NCBI GenBank assembly: GCA_033398695.1
Contig: CM065814.1
Coordinates: 80,928,358-80,992,357 of the forward strand
Reading direction: 5' to 3'
DNA: 64,000 bases
DNA from: Orobanche coerulescens
Taxonomy: Eukaryota > Streptophyta > Magnoliopsida > Lamiales > Orobanchaceae
In this document: one piece after another, positions 33,288-46,693 of the stretch
Position numbering within the stretch: position 1 is the first letter of the stretch
How the letters are laid out: every line of letters starts with the position of its first letter
Translations under genes and position numbers: made by a program
The notes under the pieces: model-generated
What the model saw: the letters and a program-made list of their open reading frames with translations, nothing else
Database searches by the model: none
What the model was told of the DNA's origin: nothing

Positions 33288-34883
33288 TTAATATCTCCCC
33301 TTTAAAGATATTACTCCCCCGAGTATAATACCAATTGTTAAAATTAGTTTTTTGGGCATCCAACCAAAAGTCGGTTTTTCTTTACAGATGTAGACGATAT
33401 TTGAAACAATTGTTCCTTTGGGAACCCAAATTTTCTTGACTTTACTCGTCCGTCTTGGGCTTTTGCAATTCGAAATGTGATGCCCAATTTTCAAACATTT
33501 TTCACATCGGGGTATTTTGAAATTCACGGATTCGTTTTTAGAACGCGGTTTGAAACCTAACCCCTCTTTATTTAATGTGCATTTTTGAACCGAGAGCATG
33601 TTTTCAAATTTCTCGTTTCCGAGTGAATATTTCCTCGTTAAATTTTTGAGCTCGGTTTGAACTTTAACAAGATCATTCTTTAAAATATTCTCGTTTTCAA
33701 CGCATTTTGAATGATCGATCTCAACAAATTTTCCCTTTTCTAGAATTTTGGAATTTTCATTTTCCAATGATTTATTTTCAAATTGAAGGGATTTAATTTC
33801 TTGTAAAGCATTTTGGTAATCGGTATGTAATAATTCGAATGCTTCAAAAAGTTTGTCGTAAGAGTTACTTACTTGGCTTTCGACGTCGCTATCGTCGAAT
33901 GAACTCCGGGCCATAAATGCAAGGTTATTTTGATCTATGAAGTCTTCATCAGGATCTTCGTCACTCCATGTTGCAACTAAGGCCTCCTTGTGTTTAACCC
34001 GACAATTCTTAGCAAAGTGGCCTGGTTTACCACATAATCGACAGGTGTTGTCGAATTTCTTAGATTCGCCCGCTTGAATATCCTTCTTCCTCTGGTTTAA
34101 TAAGTGTTGGAACTTATTAATATTCTTGGTATAATATGCCGATTCTTCGTCGCTTTCGTCCATCGGGATTTTTTCTTTCTTTCTCGACATCTTAGCCTTC
34201 ATGGCTATCGACCTCTCCTTCGGTTTTGGTTTGGCATTCCGAGATTTTAGAACAATCTCGTAGTTGATAAGAGAACCAACGAGAGCACTAAAATCAAGAG
34301 TATTTATATCCTTTGATTCCATTATGGCCGTAACCGTACCATCCCATTCTCGAGGTATTCATCAGAGAATTTTCTTTACTTTCTCACTACTCGAAAGTGC
34401 TTTCCCGAAACATGCTAATCCATTAGTAATAACCGAAAAACGGTCAAGCATTATCGTGATGGATTCATCGTCCTTCATTTGGAATAATTCGTACTCGTGA
34501 AGGAGCATGTTAATTTTCGTCTCCTTGACTTGAGACGTACCTTTGTGTGTTACCTCAAGCATTTTCCAAATTTCTTTGGCACTATCACACAATGATACCC
34601 GGTTGTGTTCTTCCAGATTTAAGGCACAATAAAGAAGTTGAGTTGCCTTACAATTATAGTGGTCATTTTTCCAATCGGAATCGTCATATTCTTCGAAATT
34701 TTTAAGCGTACTGTTGGAATTTATCGGAATTTTCGGACCAAGACAAATCACCTTCCAAAGCTCGATGTCATATGCTCGGATGAATATAGACATCTACTTC
34801 TTCCACGTCATGAAGTTTGAGCCATAAAAAAATGGTGGTCGGTTGAGAGCAAGGCCTTCGACGGGAGCAAGTTGAAACGCCAT
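33288..34883 (-). pseudogene. gag: Unit D Copia gag, two stops, recombinant of both classes
   Basis: The frame from ATG 34883 is closed by a TAG in the WKKKMSIF motif (about 34795) and by a TGA in the ILRSLPRE motif (about 34360). The remaining 344 codons are open to 33288. Its N-terminal half carries the E-I class markers (NRPPFF, MLLHEYE, EIVLKSR, SIAMKAK). From KKEKIPMDE onward it carries A-C markers (LLNQRKK, RVKHKEAL). The switch lies between about 34171 and 34204. Confidence 0.85.
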
Positions 34884-34940
34884 TGGATCTTTTCTCCTTG
34901 GATGTAAAGTCGCTTATAGGAGTACCGCTCTGATACCAAC

Positions 34941-36113
34941 TGATGTAGTATATCAGTATTTTCGCCGTTTGTGCGGAAGCGTAAATTAAATGCGGAAATT
35001 AAGTGACATGCGGATTTATAGAGGTTCGGCCAAACGTGCCTATGTCCTCTCTCGATGTATCTTTTTCACTAGGTTCAAGATCAAAACCTCTGCACCTCTC
35101 TTCTATCGGTCGAGGGATTACTGTTACAAGCTTGTCTTCTATCAGCCCGAGTAAAACCATTTTTCCTTTTCTATTGGATAAGGAATCAACCACTCTAACT
35201 ATCTATTGGTACTATATAAATCTCACTAAGATAGCGATTGTGATTCTAACAATGCCGGATCTTTGATCCTAATAACACCGAATCCAATCGTATCTTTCTT
35301 TTTCTCACTCGTGTATGATTTTGTGTATAACACTCAATCACTCTAGTTTAAGCTCAAGAACAACAACTATAATGTTTACAATGATATTTCAAGTGTATAT
35401 GAATTGCTCAATGTTGTTGTGTGGAATGATACCAACTCATTTGGTATTTATAGCCTTCTTCCACAAACTAGCCGTTACTGCCAGTTATTATTAGCGTGCG
35501 CTAGGCTAACTTCCTTAGCATGCGTTATTGCATGTTTTTGCATTAGCGTACGTTAAGATCTGCATGTTACGTACGTTAACGTCTTCCAGTTTCAGTCCAG
35601 TAGCTACTGACTCTGACTGTTAGCGTGTGATAATACTCCTTCTATAGCGTTCGCTAATCTTGCATCATTGCATGCGTCATATATCCGTTAATGCTTTTTG
35701 ACTTGTAGCAGATTCTCCCCAACGGATTGATTGACTTGATTCAAACTAATAAATAGCGTGCGCTAAATATCACCTCTTGCATGCGCTAAGCTTACTTCAG
35801 TGCATACGTCATTCTGTGTTTGAATCTCTTCACAACGGTAATATTGGCTCGATAGCGTGAGTTAATCATCACGTGTGGCCTGCGCTACATCAGGTAACTT
35901 CACGTCAGGTTACTTCGAACTCGTCTGATCTACATCCGGGACCCGTTAGCATGCACTAACTTATATTTCTAGCGTGCGCTAGCTTTGAATTAAGTCCAGC
36001 TTTTTGTGTCTTCAATTCCTTTGTCGTTTTGCTTCGCCTTTGTTGTTTTGTTTTGTTTAGTAACTTAATCATTAAAACATTATTTATGAATATGTGGAAT
36101 AAATATTCCAACA
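34941..36113 (-). repeat. Array LTR 5 (units D/E)
   Basis: The LTR is 1,173 bp and the first of the second class (TTTTCGCCG, GACATGCGG, TTCGGCCAAAC). Several palindromes are altered, for example TAGCGTTCGCTAA near 35645. Confidence 0.92.
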
Positions 36114-36542
36114 ATCTCCCCCTTTTTGATGATTACGAAACAACTCTTGAATTGGATAAAACCTGCAAAATAAAATTATATGTATATGTACATTTCAAAG
36201 TTTTTCGGTTTGATCGTTTTGTTAGTTTCTCCAATCCTTTTTCTTTTTCTTCTCTTTTTCGACTTCTTCGTTTTTCATTTTTCAACTACTTCATTTCCCC
36301 CCCCCCCCTTTTTGTGTGATTTCTTTTTCCTTTCCACTTTTTATTTTTCTCGTCATATCTTTCATGACACTTTTATCCGATTCAACTCCTTCTCCCCCTT
36401 TTTGTATTCAGCAAAAAGTATAAAATATAGAGGATACCAATAAACAAAAAAACATATGCATGAAATGTATGCAATAGTATAAAAATATGTAATACTAGGG
36501 TACAAAACTCCCCCTGAAATTAATATCTCCGCTTTAAAGATA

Positions 36543-38106
36543 TTACTTCCCCTGAGTGTAATACCAATTGTTAAAATTAGTTTTTGGGGATCCAACCGAA
36601 AGTTGGTTTTTCAAGATGTAGACGATATTTGAAACAATTGTTCCTTTAGGAACCGAAATTTTCTTGACTTTAATCATCCGTCTTGGGCTTTTTCAATTCG
36701 AAATGTGATGCCTAATTTTCAAACATTTTCCCACCGAGGTATTTTGAAATTTACGGATTCGTTTTTTGAACGCGGTTTGAAACATAACCCCTCTTTATTT
36801 AATGTGTATTTTTGAATTGAGATCATGTTTTCAAATTTCTCGTTTCCGAGTGAATATTTCTTCGTTAAATTTTTGAGCTCGGTTTGAACTTTAACAAGAT
36901 CATTCTTTAAAATATTCTCATTTTCAACGCATTTTGAATGATCGATCTCAACAAATTTTCCCTTTTCTAGAATTTTGGAATTCTCATTTCCAATGATTTA
37001 TTTTTATATTGAAGGGATTTAATTTCTTTTAAAGCATTTTGATAATCGGTATGTAATAATTCGAATGCTTCAAAAAGTTTGTCGTAAGAGTTACTTACTT
37101 GGCTTTCGACGTCGCTATCGTCGAATGAACTCCGGGCCATAAATGCAAGGTTATTTTGATCGATGAAGTCTTCATCAAGATCTTCGTCACTCCATGTTGC
37201 AACTAAGACCTCCTTGGGTTTAACCCGACAATTCCTAGCAAAGTGGCCTGGTTTACCACATAATCGACAGGTGTTGTCGAATTTCTTAGATTCGCCCGCT
37301 TGAATGTCCTTCTTCCTCCGGTTTAATAAGTGTTGGAACTTATTAGTATTCTTGACATAATATGCTGATTCTTCGTCGCTTTCGTCCATCGGGATTTCTT
37401 CTTTCTTTCTCGACATCTTAGCCTTCATGGCTATCGACCTCTCCTTCGGTTTCAGTTTGGCATTCCGAGATTTTAGAACAATCTCGTAGTTGATAAGAGA
37501 ACCAATGAGAGAACTAAAATCAAGAGTATTTAAATCCTTTGATTCCATTATGGCCGTAACCATACCATCCCATTCTCGAGGTAGTGATCGGAGAATTTTC
37601 TTTACTTTCTCACTACTCGAAAGTGGTTTTCCGAAACATGCCAATCCATTAGTAATAACCGAAAAACGGTCAAGCATTATCATGATGGATTCATCGTCCT
37701 TCATTTGGAATAATTCGTACTCATGAAGGAGCATGTTAATTTTCGTCTCCTTGACTTGAGACGTACCTTCGTGTGTTACCTCAAGCATTTTCCTAATTTC
37801 TTTGGCACTATCACACAATGATATTCGGTTGTGTTCTTCCGGATTTAAGGCACAATAAAGAAGTTGAGTTGCCTTACAATTGTAGTGGTCATTTTTCCAA
37901 TTGGAATCGTCATATTCTTCGAATGTTTTAAGCGTACTGTTGGAATTTGTCGAAATTTTCGGACCAAGACAAATCACCTTCCAAAGCTCGATGTCATATG
38001 CTCGGATGAATATAGACATCTTCTTCCACGTCATGAAGTTTGAGCCATCAAAAAATGGTGGTCGGTTGAGAGCAAGGCCTTCTACGGGAGCAAGTTGAAA
38101 CGCCAT
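36543..38106 (-). pseudogene. gag: Unit E Copia gag, frameshift after coiled coil begins
   Basis: The frame is open for 379 codons from ATG 38106, including the first zinc knuckle CRLCGKPGHFARNC. It breaks at about 36988 where one T is missing (SLEMRIPKF, then stop). One lysine codon is also absent from the WKKKMSIF motif. Second-knuckle sequence follows out of frame and is itself degraded. Confidence 0.85.
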
Positions 38107-38163
38107 TGGATATTTTCTCCTCGGATGTAATGTCGCTTATAGGAGTACCGCTCTGATACCAAC

Positions 38164-39329
38164 TGATGTAGTATATAAGTATTTTCGCCGTCTGTGTGGA
38201 AGCGTAAATTAAATGTGGAAATTAAGTGACATGCGGATTTATAGAGGTTCTGCCAAAGATGCCTACGTCCTATCTCGATGTATCTTTTTCACTAGGTTCA
38301 AGATCAAAACCTCGGCACCTCTCTTCTATCGGTCGAGGGATTACTGTTACAAGCTCGTCTTCTATCTGCCCGAGTAAAACCATTTTTCCTTTTATATTGG
38401 ATAAGTAATCAACCGCTCTAACTTTCTATTGGTACTATATAAACCTCACTAAAATAGCGATTGTGATTCTAACAATGCTGGATCCTTTATCCTAATAACA
38501 CCGAATCCATCTTTCTTTTTCTCACTCGTGTATGATTTTGTGTATAACACTCAATCACTCTAGTTTAAGCTCAAGAACAACAACTATAATGTGTACAATG
38601 ATATTTCAAGTGTATATGAATTGTTCAATGTTGTTGTGTGGAATGATACCAACTCATTTGGTATTTATAGCCTTCTTCTACAAACTAGCCGTTACTGCCA
38701 GTTATTATTAGCGTGCGCTAGGCTGACTTCCTTAGAATGCGCTATCGCATGTTTTTGCATTAGCGTACGTTATGATCTGCATGTTACGTACGTTAACGTC
38801 TTCCAGTTTCAGTCCAGTAGCTACTGTCTCTGACTGTTAGCGTGCGCTAATACTCCTTCTGTAGCGTGCGCTAATCTTGCATCATTGCATGCGTCATATA
38901 TCCGTTAATGCTTTTGACTTGTAGCAGATTCTCCCCAACGGATTGATTGACTTGATTCAAACTAATATATAGCGTGCGCTAAATATCACCTCTTGCGTGC
39001 GCTAAGCTTACTTTAGTGCATACGTCATTCTGTGTTTGAATCTCTTCACAACGGTAATATTGGCTCGATAGCGTGCGTTAATCATCACGTGTGGCCTGCG
39101 CTACATCAGGTAACTTCACATCAGGTTACTTCGAACTCGTCTGATCTGCAGCCGAGACCCGTTAGCATGCGCTAACTTATATTTCTAGCGTGCGCTAGCT
39201 TTGAATTAAGTCCAGCTTTTTGCGTCTTCAATTCCTTCGTCGTTTTGCTTCGCCTTTGTTGTTTTGTTTTGTTTAGTAACTTAATCATAAAAACATTATT
39301 TATGAATATGTGGAATAAATATTCCAACA
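38164..39329 (-). repeat. Array LTR 6 (units E/F)
   Basis: The LTR is 1,166 bp of the second class. It has small deletions, including part of AATCCAATCGTATC at about 38507, and the plan of TATA box and palindrome cluster is unchanged. Confidence 0.92.
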
Positions 39330-39751
39330 ATCTCCCCCTTTTTGATGATTACAAAACAACTCTTGAATTGGATAAAACCTGCAAAATAAAATTATATGTA
39401 TATGTACATTTCAAAGTTTTTCGGCTTTGATCGTTTTGTTAGTTTCTCCAATCCTTTTTCTTTTTATTCTCTTTTTCGACTTCTTCGTTTTTCATTTTTC
39501 AACTACTTCGTTTCTCCCCCTTTTGTGTGATTTCTTTTCCTTTCCACTTTTTATTTTTCTCGTCATATCTTTCATGATACTTTTATCCGATTCAACTCCT
39601 TCTCCCCCTTTTTGTATTCAGCAAAAAGTATAAAATATAGAGGATACCAATAAACAAAAAAAATATGCATGAAATGTATGCAATAGTATAAAAATATGTA
39701 ATACTAGGGTATAAAACTCCCCCTGAAATTAATATCTCCGCTTTAAAGATA

Positions 39752-41320
39752 TTACTTCCCTTGAGTATAATACCAATTGTTAAAATTAGTTTTTGGGGAT
39801 CCAACCGAAAGTCAGTTTTTCTAGATGTAGACGATATTTGAAATAATTGTTCCTTTAGGAACCTAAATTTTCTTGACTTTAATCGTCCGTCTTGGGCTTT
39901 TGCAATTCGAAATGTGATGCCCAATTTTCAAACATTTTTCACACCGGGGTATTTTGAAATTTACGGATTCGTTTTTAGAACGCGGTTTGAAACCTAACCC
40001 CTCTTTATTTAATGGGTGTTTTTGAACCGAGAGCATGTTTTCAAATTTCTCGTTTCCGAGTGAATATTTCTTCATTAAAGTTTTGAGCTCAGTTTGAACT
40101 TTAACAAGATCATTTTTTAAAATATTCTCGTTTTCAACGCATTTTGAATGATCGATCTCAACAAATTTTGCCTTTTCTAGAATTCTGGAATTCTCATTTT
40201 CCAATGATTTATTTTTAAATTGAAGGGATTTAATTTCTTTTAAAGCATTTTGATAATCGGTATGTAATAATTCGAATGCTTCAAAAAGTTTGTCGTAAGA
40301 GTTACTTACTTGGCTTTCGACGTCGCTATCGTCGAATGAACTCCGGGCCATAAATGCAAGGTTATTTTGATCGATGAAGTCTTCATCAGGATCTTCGTCA
40401 CTCCATGTTGTAACTAAGACCTCCTTGGGTTTAACCCGACAATTCTTAGCAAAGTGGCCTGGTTTACCACATAATCGACAGGTGTTGACGAATTTCTTAG
40501 ATTCGCCCGCTTGAATGTCCTTCTTCCTCCGGTTTAATAAGTGTTGGAACTTATTAATATTCTTGGCATAATATGCCGATTCTTCGTCGCTTTCGTCCAT
40601 CGGGATTTCTTCTTTCTTTCTCGACATCTTAGCCTTCATGGCTATCGACCTCTCCTTCGGTTTCGGTTTGGCATTCCGAGATTTTAGAACAATCTCGTAG
40701 TTGATAAGAGAACCAACGAGAGCACTAAAATCAAGAGTATTTAAATCTTTTGATTCCATTATGGCCGTAACCGTACCATCCCATTCTCGAGGTAGTGATC
40801 GGAGAATTTTCTTTACTTTCTCACTACTCGAAAGTGGTTTCCCGAAACATGCTAATCCATTAGTAATAACTGAAAAATGGTAAAGCATTATCGTGATGGA
40901 TTCATCGTCCTTCATTTGGAATAATTCGTACTCATGAAGGAGCATGTTAATTTTTGTCTCCTTGACTTGAGACGTACCTTCGTGTGTTACCTCAAGCATT
41001 TTCCAAATTTCTTTGGCACTATTGCACAATGATATCCGGTTGTGTTCTTCCGGATTTAAGGCACAATAAAGAAGTTGAGTTGCCTTACAATTGTAGTGCT
41101 CATTTTTTCAATCGGAATCGTCATATTCTTCGAAAGTTTTAAGCGTAGTGTTGGAATTTGTCGGAATTTTCGGACCAAGACAAATCACCTTCCAAAGCTC
41201 GATGTCATATGCTCGGATGAATATAGACATCTTCTTCTTCCACGTCATGAAGTTTGAGCCATCAAAAAATGGTGGTCGGTTGAGAGCAAGGCCTTCGACG
41301 GGAGCAAGTTGAAACGCCAT
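39752..41320 (-). pseudogene. gag: Unit F Copia gag, two nonsense codons
   Basis: From ATG 41320 the frame stops after 70 codons where the tryptophan of DSDWKND is replaced by TGA (41108-41110). It is then open for about 415 codons to a TAG in place of the tryptophan of KIWVPKG (39863-39865). Both changes are TGG-to-stop transitions. The two zinc knuckles are intact (CRLCGKPGHFAKNC, CEKCLKIGHHISNC), with no frameshift in between. Confidence 0.85.
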
Positions 41321-41377
41321 CGGATCTTTTCTCCTCGGATGTAAAGTCGCTTATAAGAGTACCGCTCTGATACCAAC

Positions 41378-42549
41378 TGATGTAGTATATCAGTATTTTC
41401 GCCGTTTGTGCGGAAGCGTAAATTAAATGCGTAAATTAAGTGACATGCGGATTTATAGAGGTTCGGCCAAACGTGCCTACGTCCTCTCTCGATGTATCTT
41501 TTTCACTAGGTTCAAGCTCAAAACCTCTGCACCTCTCTTCTATCGGTCGAGGGATTACTGTTACAATCTCGTCTTCTATCGGCCCGAGTAAAACCATTTT
41601 TCCTTTTCTATTGGATAAGGAGTCAACCACTCTAACTTTCTATTGGTACTATATAAACCTCACTAAGATAGCGATTGTGATTCTAACAATGTCGGATCCT
41701 TGATCCTAATAACACCGAATCCAATCGTATCTTTCTTATTCTCAATCGTGTATGATTTTGTTTATAACACTCAATCACTCTAGTTTAAGCTCAAGAACAA
41801 CAACTATAATGTTTACAATGATATCTCAAGTGTATATGAATTGCTCAATGTTGTTGTGTGGAATGATACCAACTCATTTGGTATTTATAGCCTTCTTCCA
41901 CAAACTAGCCGTTACTGCCAGTTATTATTAGCGTGCGCTAGGCTGACTTCCTTAGCATTCGCTATCGCATGTTTTTGCATTAGTGTACGTTATGATCTGC
42001 ATGTTACGTACGTTAACGTCTTTCAGTTTCAGTCCAGTAGCTACTGTCTCTGACTGTTAGCGTGCGCTAATACTCCTTCTGTATCGTGCACTAATCTTGC
42101 ATCATTGCATGCGTCATATATCCGTTAATGCTTTTTGACTTGTAGCAGATTCTCCCCAATGGATTGATTGAATTGATTCAAACTAATATATAGCGTGCGC
42201 TAAATATCACCTCTTGCGTGCGCTAAGCTTACTTCAGTGCATACGTCATTCTGTGTTTGAATCTCTTCACAACGGTAATATTGGCTCGATAGCGTGCGTT
42301 AATCATCACGTGTGGCCTGCGCTACATCAGGTAACTTCACGTCAGGTTACTTCGAACTCGGCTGATCTGCATCCAGGACCCGTTAGCGTGCGCTAACTTA
42401 TATTTCTAGCGTGCGCTAGCTTTGAATTAAGTCCAGCTTTTTGCCTCTTCAATTCCTTCGTCGTTTTGCTTCGCCTTTGTTGTTTTGTTTTGTTTAGTAA
42501 CTTAATCATCAAAACATTATTTATGAATATGTGGATAAATATTCCAACA
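41378..42549 (-). repeat. Array LTR 7 (units F/G)
   Basis: The LTR is 1,172 bp of the second class, with one A missing from the terminal GGAATAAATATTCC inverted sequence (GTGGATAAATATTCC at about 42532). Confidence 0.92.
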
Positions 42550-42972
42550 ATCTCCCCCTTTTTGATGATTACAAAACAACTCTTGAATTGGATAAAATCT
42601 GCAAAATAAAATTATATGTATATGTACGTTTCAAAGTTTTTCGGCTTTGATCGTTTTGTTAGTGTCTCCAATCCTTTTTATTTTTCTTCTCTTTTTCGAC
42701 TTCTTCGTTTTTCATTTTTCAACTACTTCGTTTCTCCCCCTTTTTGTGTGATTTCTTTTCCTTTTCACTTTTTATTTTTCTCGTCATATCTTTCATCACA
42801 CTTTTATCCGATTCAACTCCTTCTCCCCCTTTTTGTATTCAGCAAAAAGTATAAAATATAGAGGATACCAATAAACAAAAAAAATATGCATGAAATGTAT
42901 ACAATAGTATAAAAATATGTAATACTAGGGTATAAAACTCCCCCTGAAATTAATATCTCCGCTTTAAAGATA

Positions 42973-44540
42973 TTACTTCCCCTGAGTATAATACCAATTG
43001 TTAAAATTAGTTTTTGGGGATCCAACCGAAAGTCGGTTTTTCGAGATGTAGACGATATTTGAAACAATTGTTCCTTTAGGAACCCAAATTTTCTTGACTT
43101 TAATCGTCCGTCTTGGGCTTTTGCAATTCGAAATGTGATGTCCAATTTTCAAACATTTTTCACACCAGGGTATTTTGAAATTTACGGATTCGTTTTTAAA
43201 ACGCGGTTTGAAACCTAACCCCTCTTTATTTAATGTGTATTTTTGAACCGAGAGCATGTTTTCAAATTTCTCGTTTCCGAGTGAATATTTCTTCGTTAAA
43301 TTTTTGAGCTCGGTTTGAACTTTAACAAGATCATTCTTTAAAATATTCTCATTTTCAACGCATTTTAAATGATCGATCTCAACAAATTTTCCCTTTTCAA
43401 GAATTTTGGAATTCTCATTTTCCAATGATTTATTTTTAAATTGAAGGGATTTAATTTCTTTTAAAGCATTTTGATAATCGGTATGTAATAATTCGAATGC
43501 TTCAAAAAGTTTGTCGTAAGAGTTACTTACCTGGCTTTCGACGTCGCTATCGTCGAATGAACTCCGGGCCATAAATGCAAGGTTATTTTGATCGATGAAG
43601 TCTTCATCAGGATCTTCGTCACTCCATGTTGCAACTAAGACCTCCTTGGGTTTATTCGACAATTCTTAGCAAAGTGGCCTGATTTACCACATAATCGACA
43701 GGTGTTGTCGAATTTCTTAGATTCGCCCGCTTGAATGTCCTTCTTCATCCAGTTTAATAAGTGTTGGAACTTATTAATATTCTTGGCATAATATGCTGAT
43801 TCTTCGTCGGTTTCGTCCATCGGGATTTCTTCGTTCTTTATCGACATCTTAGCCTTCATGGATATCGACCTCTCCTTCGGTTTCGGTTTGGCATTCCGAG
43901 ATTTTAGAACAATCTCGTAGTTGATAAGAGAACCAACGAGAGCACTAAAATCAAGAGTATTTAAATCCTTTGATTCCATTATGGCCGTAACCGTACCATC
44001 CCATTCTCGAGGTAGTGATCGGAGAATTTTCTTTACTTTCTCACTACTCGAAAGTGGTTTCCCGAAACATGCTAATCCATTAGTAATAACCGAAAAACGG
44101 TCAAGCATTATCGTGATGGATTCATCGTCCTTCATTTGGAATAATTCGTACTCGTGAAGGAGCATGTTAATTTTTGTCTCCTTGACTTGAGAGGAACCTT
44201 CGTGTGTTACCTCAAGCATTTTCCAAATTTCTTTGGCACTATCACACAATGATATCCGGTTGTGTTCTTCCGGATTTAAGGCACAATAAAGAAGTTGAGT
44301 TGCCTTACAATTGTAGTGGTCATTTTTCCAATCAGAATCGTCATATTCTTCGAAAGTTTTAAGCGTACTGTTGGAATTTATCGGAATTTTTGGTCCAAGA
44401 CAAATCACCTTCCAAAGCTCGATGTCATATGCTCGGATGAATATAGACATCTTCTTCTTCCACGTCATGAAGTTTGAGCCATCAAAAAATGGTGTTCGGT
44501 TGAGAGCAAGGCCTTCGACAGGAGCAAGTTGAAACGCCAT
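42973..44540 (-). pseudogene. gag: Unit G Copia gag, frameshift in first zinc knuckle
   Basis: From ATG 44540 the frame runs 301 codons and breaks just after the first knuckle, CRLCGKSGHFAKNC (net one-base loss near 43650). The next frame then runs 229 codons to 42973, including the coiled coil and CEKCLKIGHHISNC. A 4-bp deletion relative to class A-C near 43042 changes the C-terminal tail to one ending WYYTQGK. The latter is shared by the second-class units. Confidence 0.85.
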
Positions 44541-44597
44541 TGGATCTTTTCTCCTCGGATGTAAAGTCGCTTATAGGAGTACCGCTCTGATACCAAC

Positions 44598-45770
44598 TGA
44601 TGTAGTATATCAGTATTTTCGCCGTTTGTGTGGAAGCGGAAATTAAATGCGGAAATTAAGTGACATGCGGATTTATAGAGGTTCTGCCAAACGTGCCTAC
44701 GTCCTCTCTCGATGTATCTTTTTCACTAGGTTCAAGATCAAAACCTCTGCACCTCTCTTCTATCGGTCGAGGGATTACTGTTACAAGCTCGTCTTCTATC
44801 GGCCCGAGTAAAACCATTTTTCCTTTTCTATTGGATATGGAATCAACCACTCTAGCTTTCTATTGGTACTATATAAATCTCACTAAGATAGCGATTGTGA
44901 TTCTAACAATGCCGGATCCTTGATCCTAATAACACCGAATCCAATCGTATCTTTCTTTTTCTCACTCGTGTATGATTTTGTGTATAACACTCAATCACTC
45001 TAGTTTAAGCTCAAGAACAACAACTATAATGTTTACAATGATATCTCAAGTGTATATGAATTGCTCAATGTTGTTGTGTGGAATGATACCAACTCATTTG
45101 GTATTTATAGCCTTCTTCCACAAACTAGTCGTTACTGCCAGTTATTATTAGCGTGCGCTAGGCTGACTTCCTTAGCATGCGCTATCGCATGTTTTTGCAT
45201 TAGCGTACATTATGATCTGCATGTTAAGTACGCTAACGTCTTCTAGTTTCAGTCCAGTAGCTACTGTCTCTGACTGTTAGCGTGCGCTAATACTCCTTCT
45301 GTAGCGTGCGCTAATCTTGCATCATTGCATACGTCATATATCCGTTAATGCTTTTTGACTTGTAGCAGATTCTCCCCAACGGATTGATTGACTTGATTCA
45401 AACTAATATATAGCGTGCTCTAAATAGCACCTCTTGCTTGCGCTGAGCTTACTTCAGTGCATACGTCATTCTGTATTTGAATCTCTTCACAACGGTAATA
45501 TTGGCTCGATAGCGTGCGTTAATCATCACGTGTGGCCTGCGCTACATCATGTAACTTCACGTCAGGTTACTTCGAACAAGTCTGATCTGCAGCCGGGACC
45601 TGTTAGCCTGCGCTAACTTATATTTCCAGTGTGCGCTAGCTTTGAATTAAATCCAGCTTTTTGCATCTTCAATTCGTTCGTCGTTTTGCTTCGCCTTTGT
45701 TGTTTTGTTTCGTTTAGTAACTTAATCATCAAAACATTATTTATGAATATGTGGAATAAATATTCCAACA
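44598..45770 (-). repeat. Array LTR 8 (units G/H)
   Basis: The LTR is 1,173 bp of the second class. Several palindromes have single-base changes (TAGCGTGCTCTAA, TTAGCCTGCGCTAAC). Confidence 0.92.
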
Positions 45771-46193
45771 ATCTCCCCCTTTTTGATGATTACAAAACAA
45801 CTCTTGAATTGGATAAAACCTGCAAAATAAAATTATATGTATATGTACGTTTCAAAGTTTTTCGGCTTTGATCGTTTTGTTAGTTTCTCCAATCCTTTTT
45901 CTTTTTCTTCTCTTTTTCGACTTCTTCGTTTTTCATTTTTCAACTACTTCGTTTCTCCCCCTTTTTGTGTGATTTCTTTTCCTTTTCACTTTTTATTTTT
46001 CTCGTCATATCTTTCGTCACACTTTTATCCGATTCAACTCCTTCTCCCCCTTTTTGTATTCAGCAAAAAGTATAAAATATAGAGGATACCAATAAACAAA
46101 AAAAATATGCATGAAATGTATACAATAGTATAAAAATATGTAATACTAGGGTATAAAACTCCCCCTGAAATTAATATCTCCGCTTTAAAGATA

Positions 46194-46688
46194 TTACTTC
46201 CCCTGAGTATAATACCATTTGTTAAAATTAGTTTTTGGGGATCCAACCGAAAGTCAGTTTTTCGAGATGTAGACGATATTTGAAACAATTGTTCCTTTAG
46301 GAACTCAAATTTTCTTGATTTTAATCGTCCGTCTTGGGCTTTTTCAATTCGAAATGTGATGTCCAATTTTCAAACATTTTTCACACCGGGGTAATTTAAA
46401 ATTTACGGATTCATTTTTAGAACGCGGTTTGAAACCTAACCCCTCTTTATTTAATGTGTATTTTTGAACCGAGAGCATGTTTTCAAATTTCTTGTTTCCG
46501 AGTGAATATTTCTTCGTTAAATTTTTGAGCTCGGTTTGAACTTTAACAAGATCATTCTTTAAAATATTCTCATTTTCAACGCATTTTTATTGATCGATCT
46601 CAACAAATTTTCCCGTTTCACGAATTTTGGAATTCTCATTTTCCAATGATTTATTTTTAAATTGAAGGGATTTAATTTCTTTTAAAGC
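46194..46688 (-). pseudogene. gag: Unit H Copia gag, C-terminal part left of Gypsy insertion
   Basis: This holds the coiled-coil end, a degraded second knuckle and the tail of gag H. Several small changes, such as a substituted base near 46588 (TTTTTATTGATCG), disturb the frame. The 5' part of the same gene continues at 55974 on the other side of the inserted element. Confidence 0.8.
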
Positions 46689-46693
46689 ATTTT

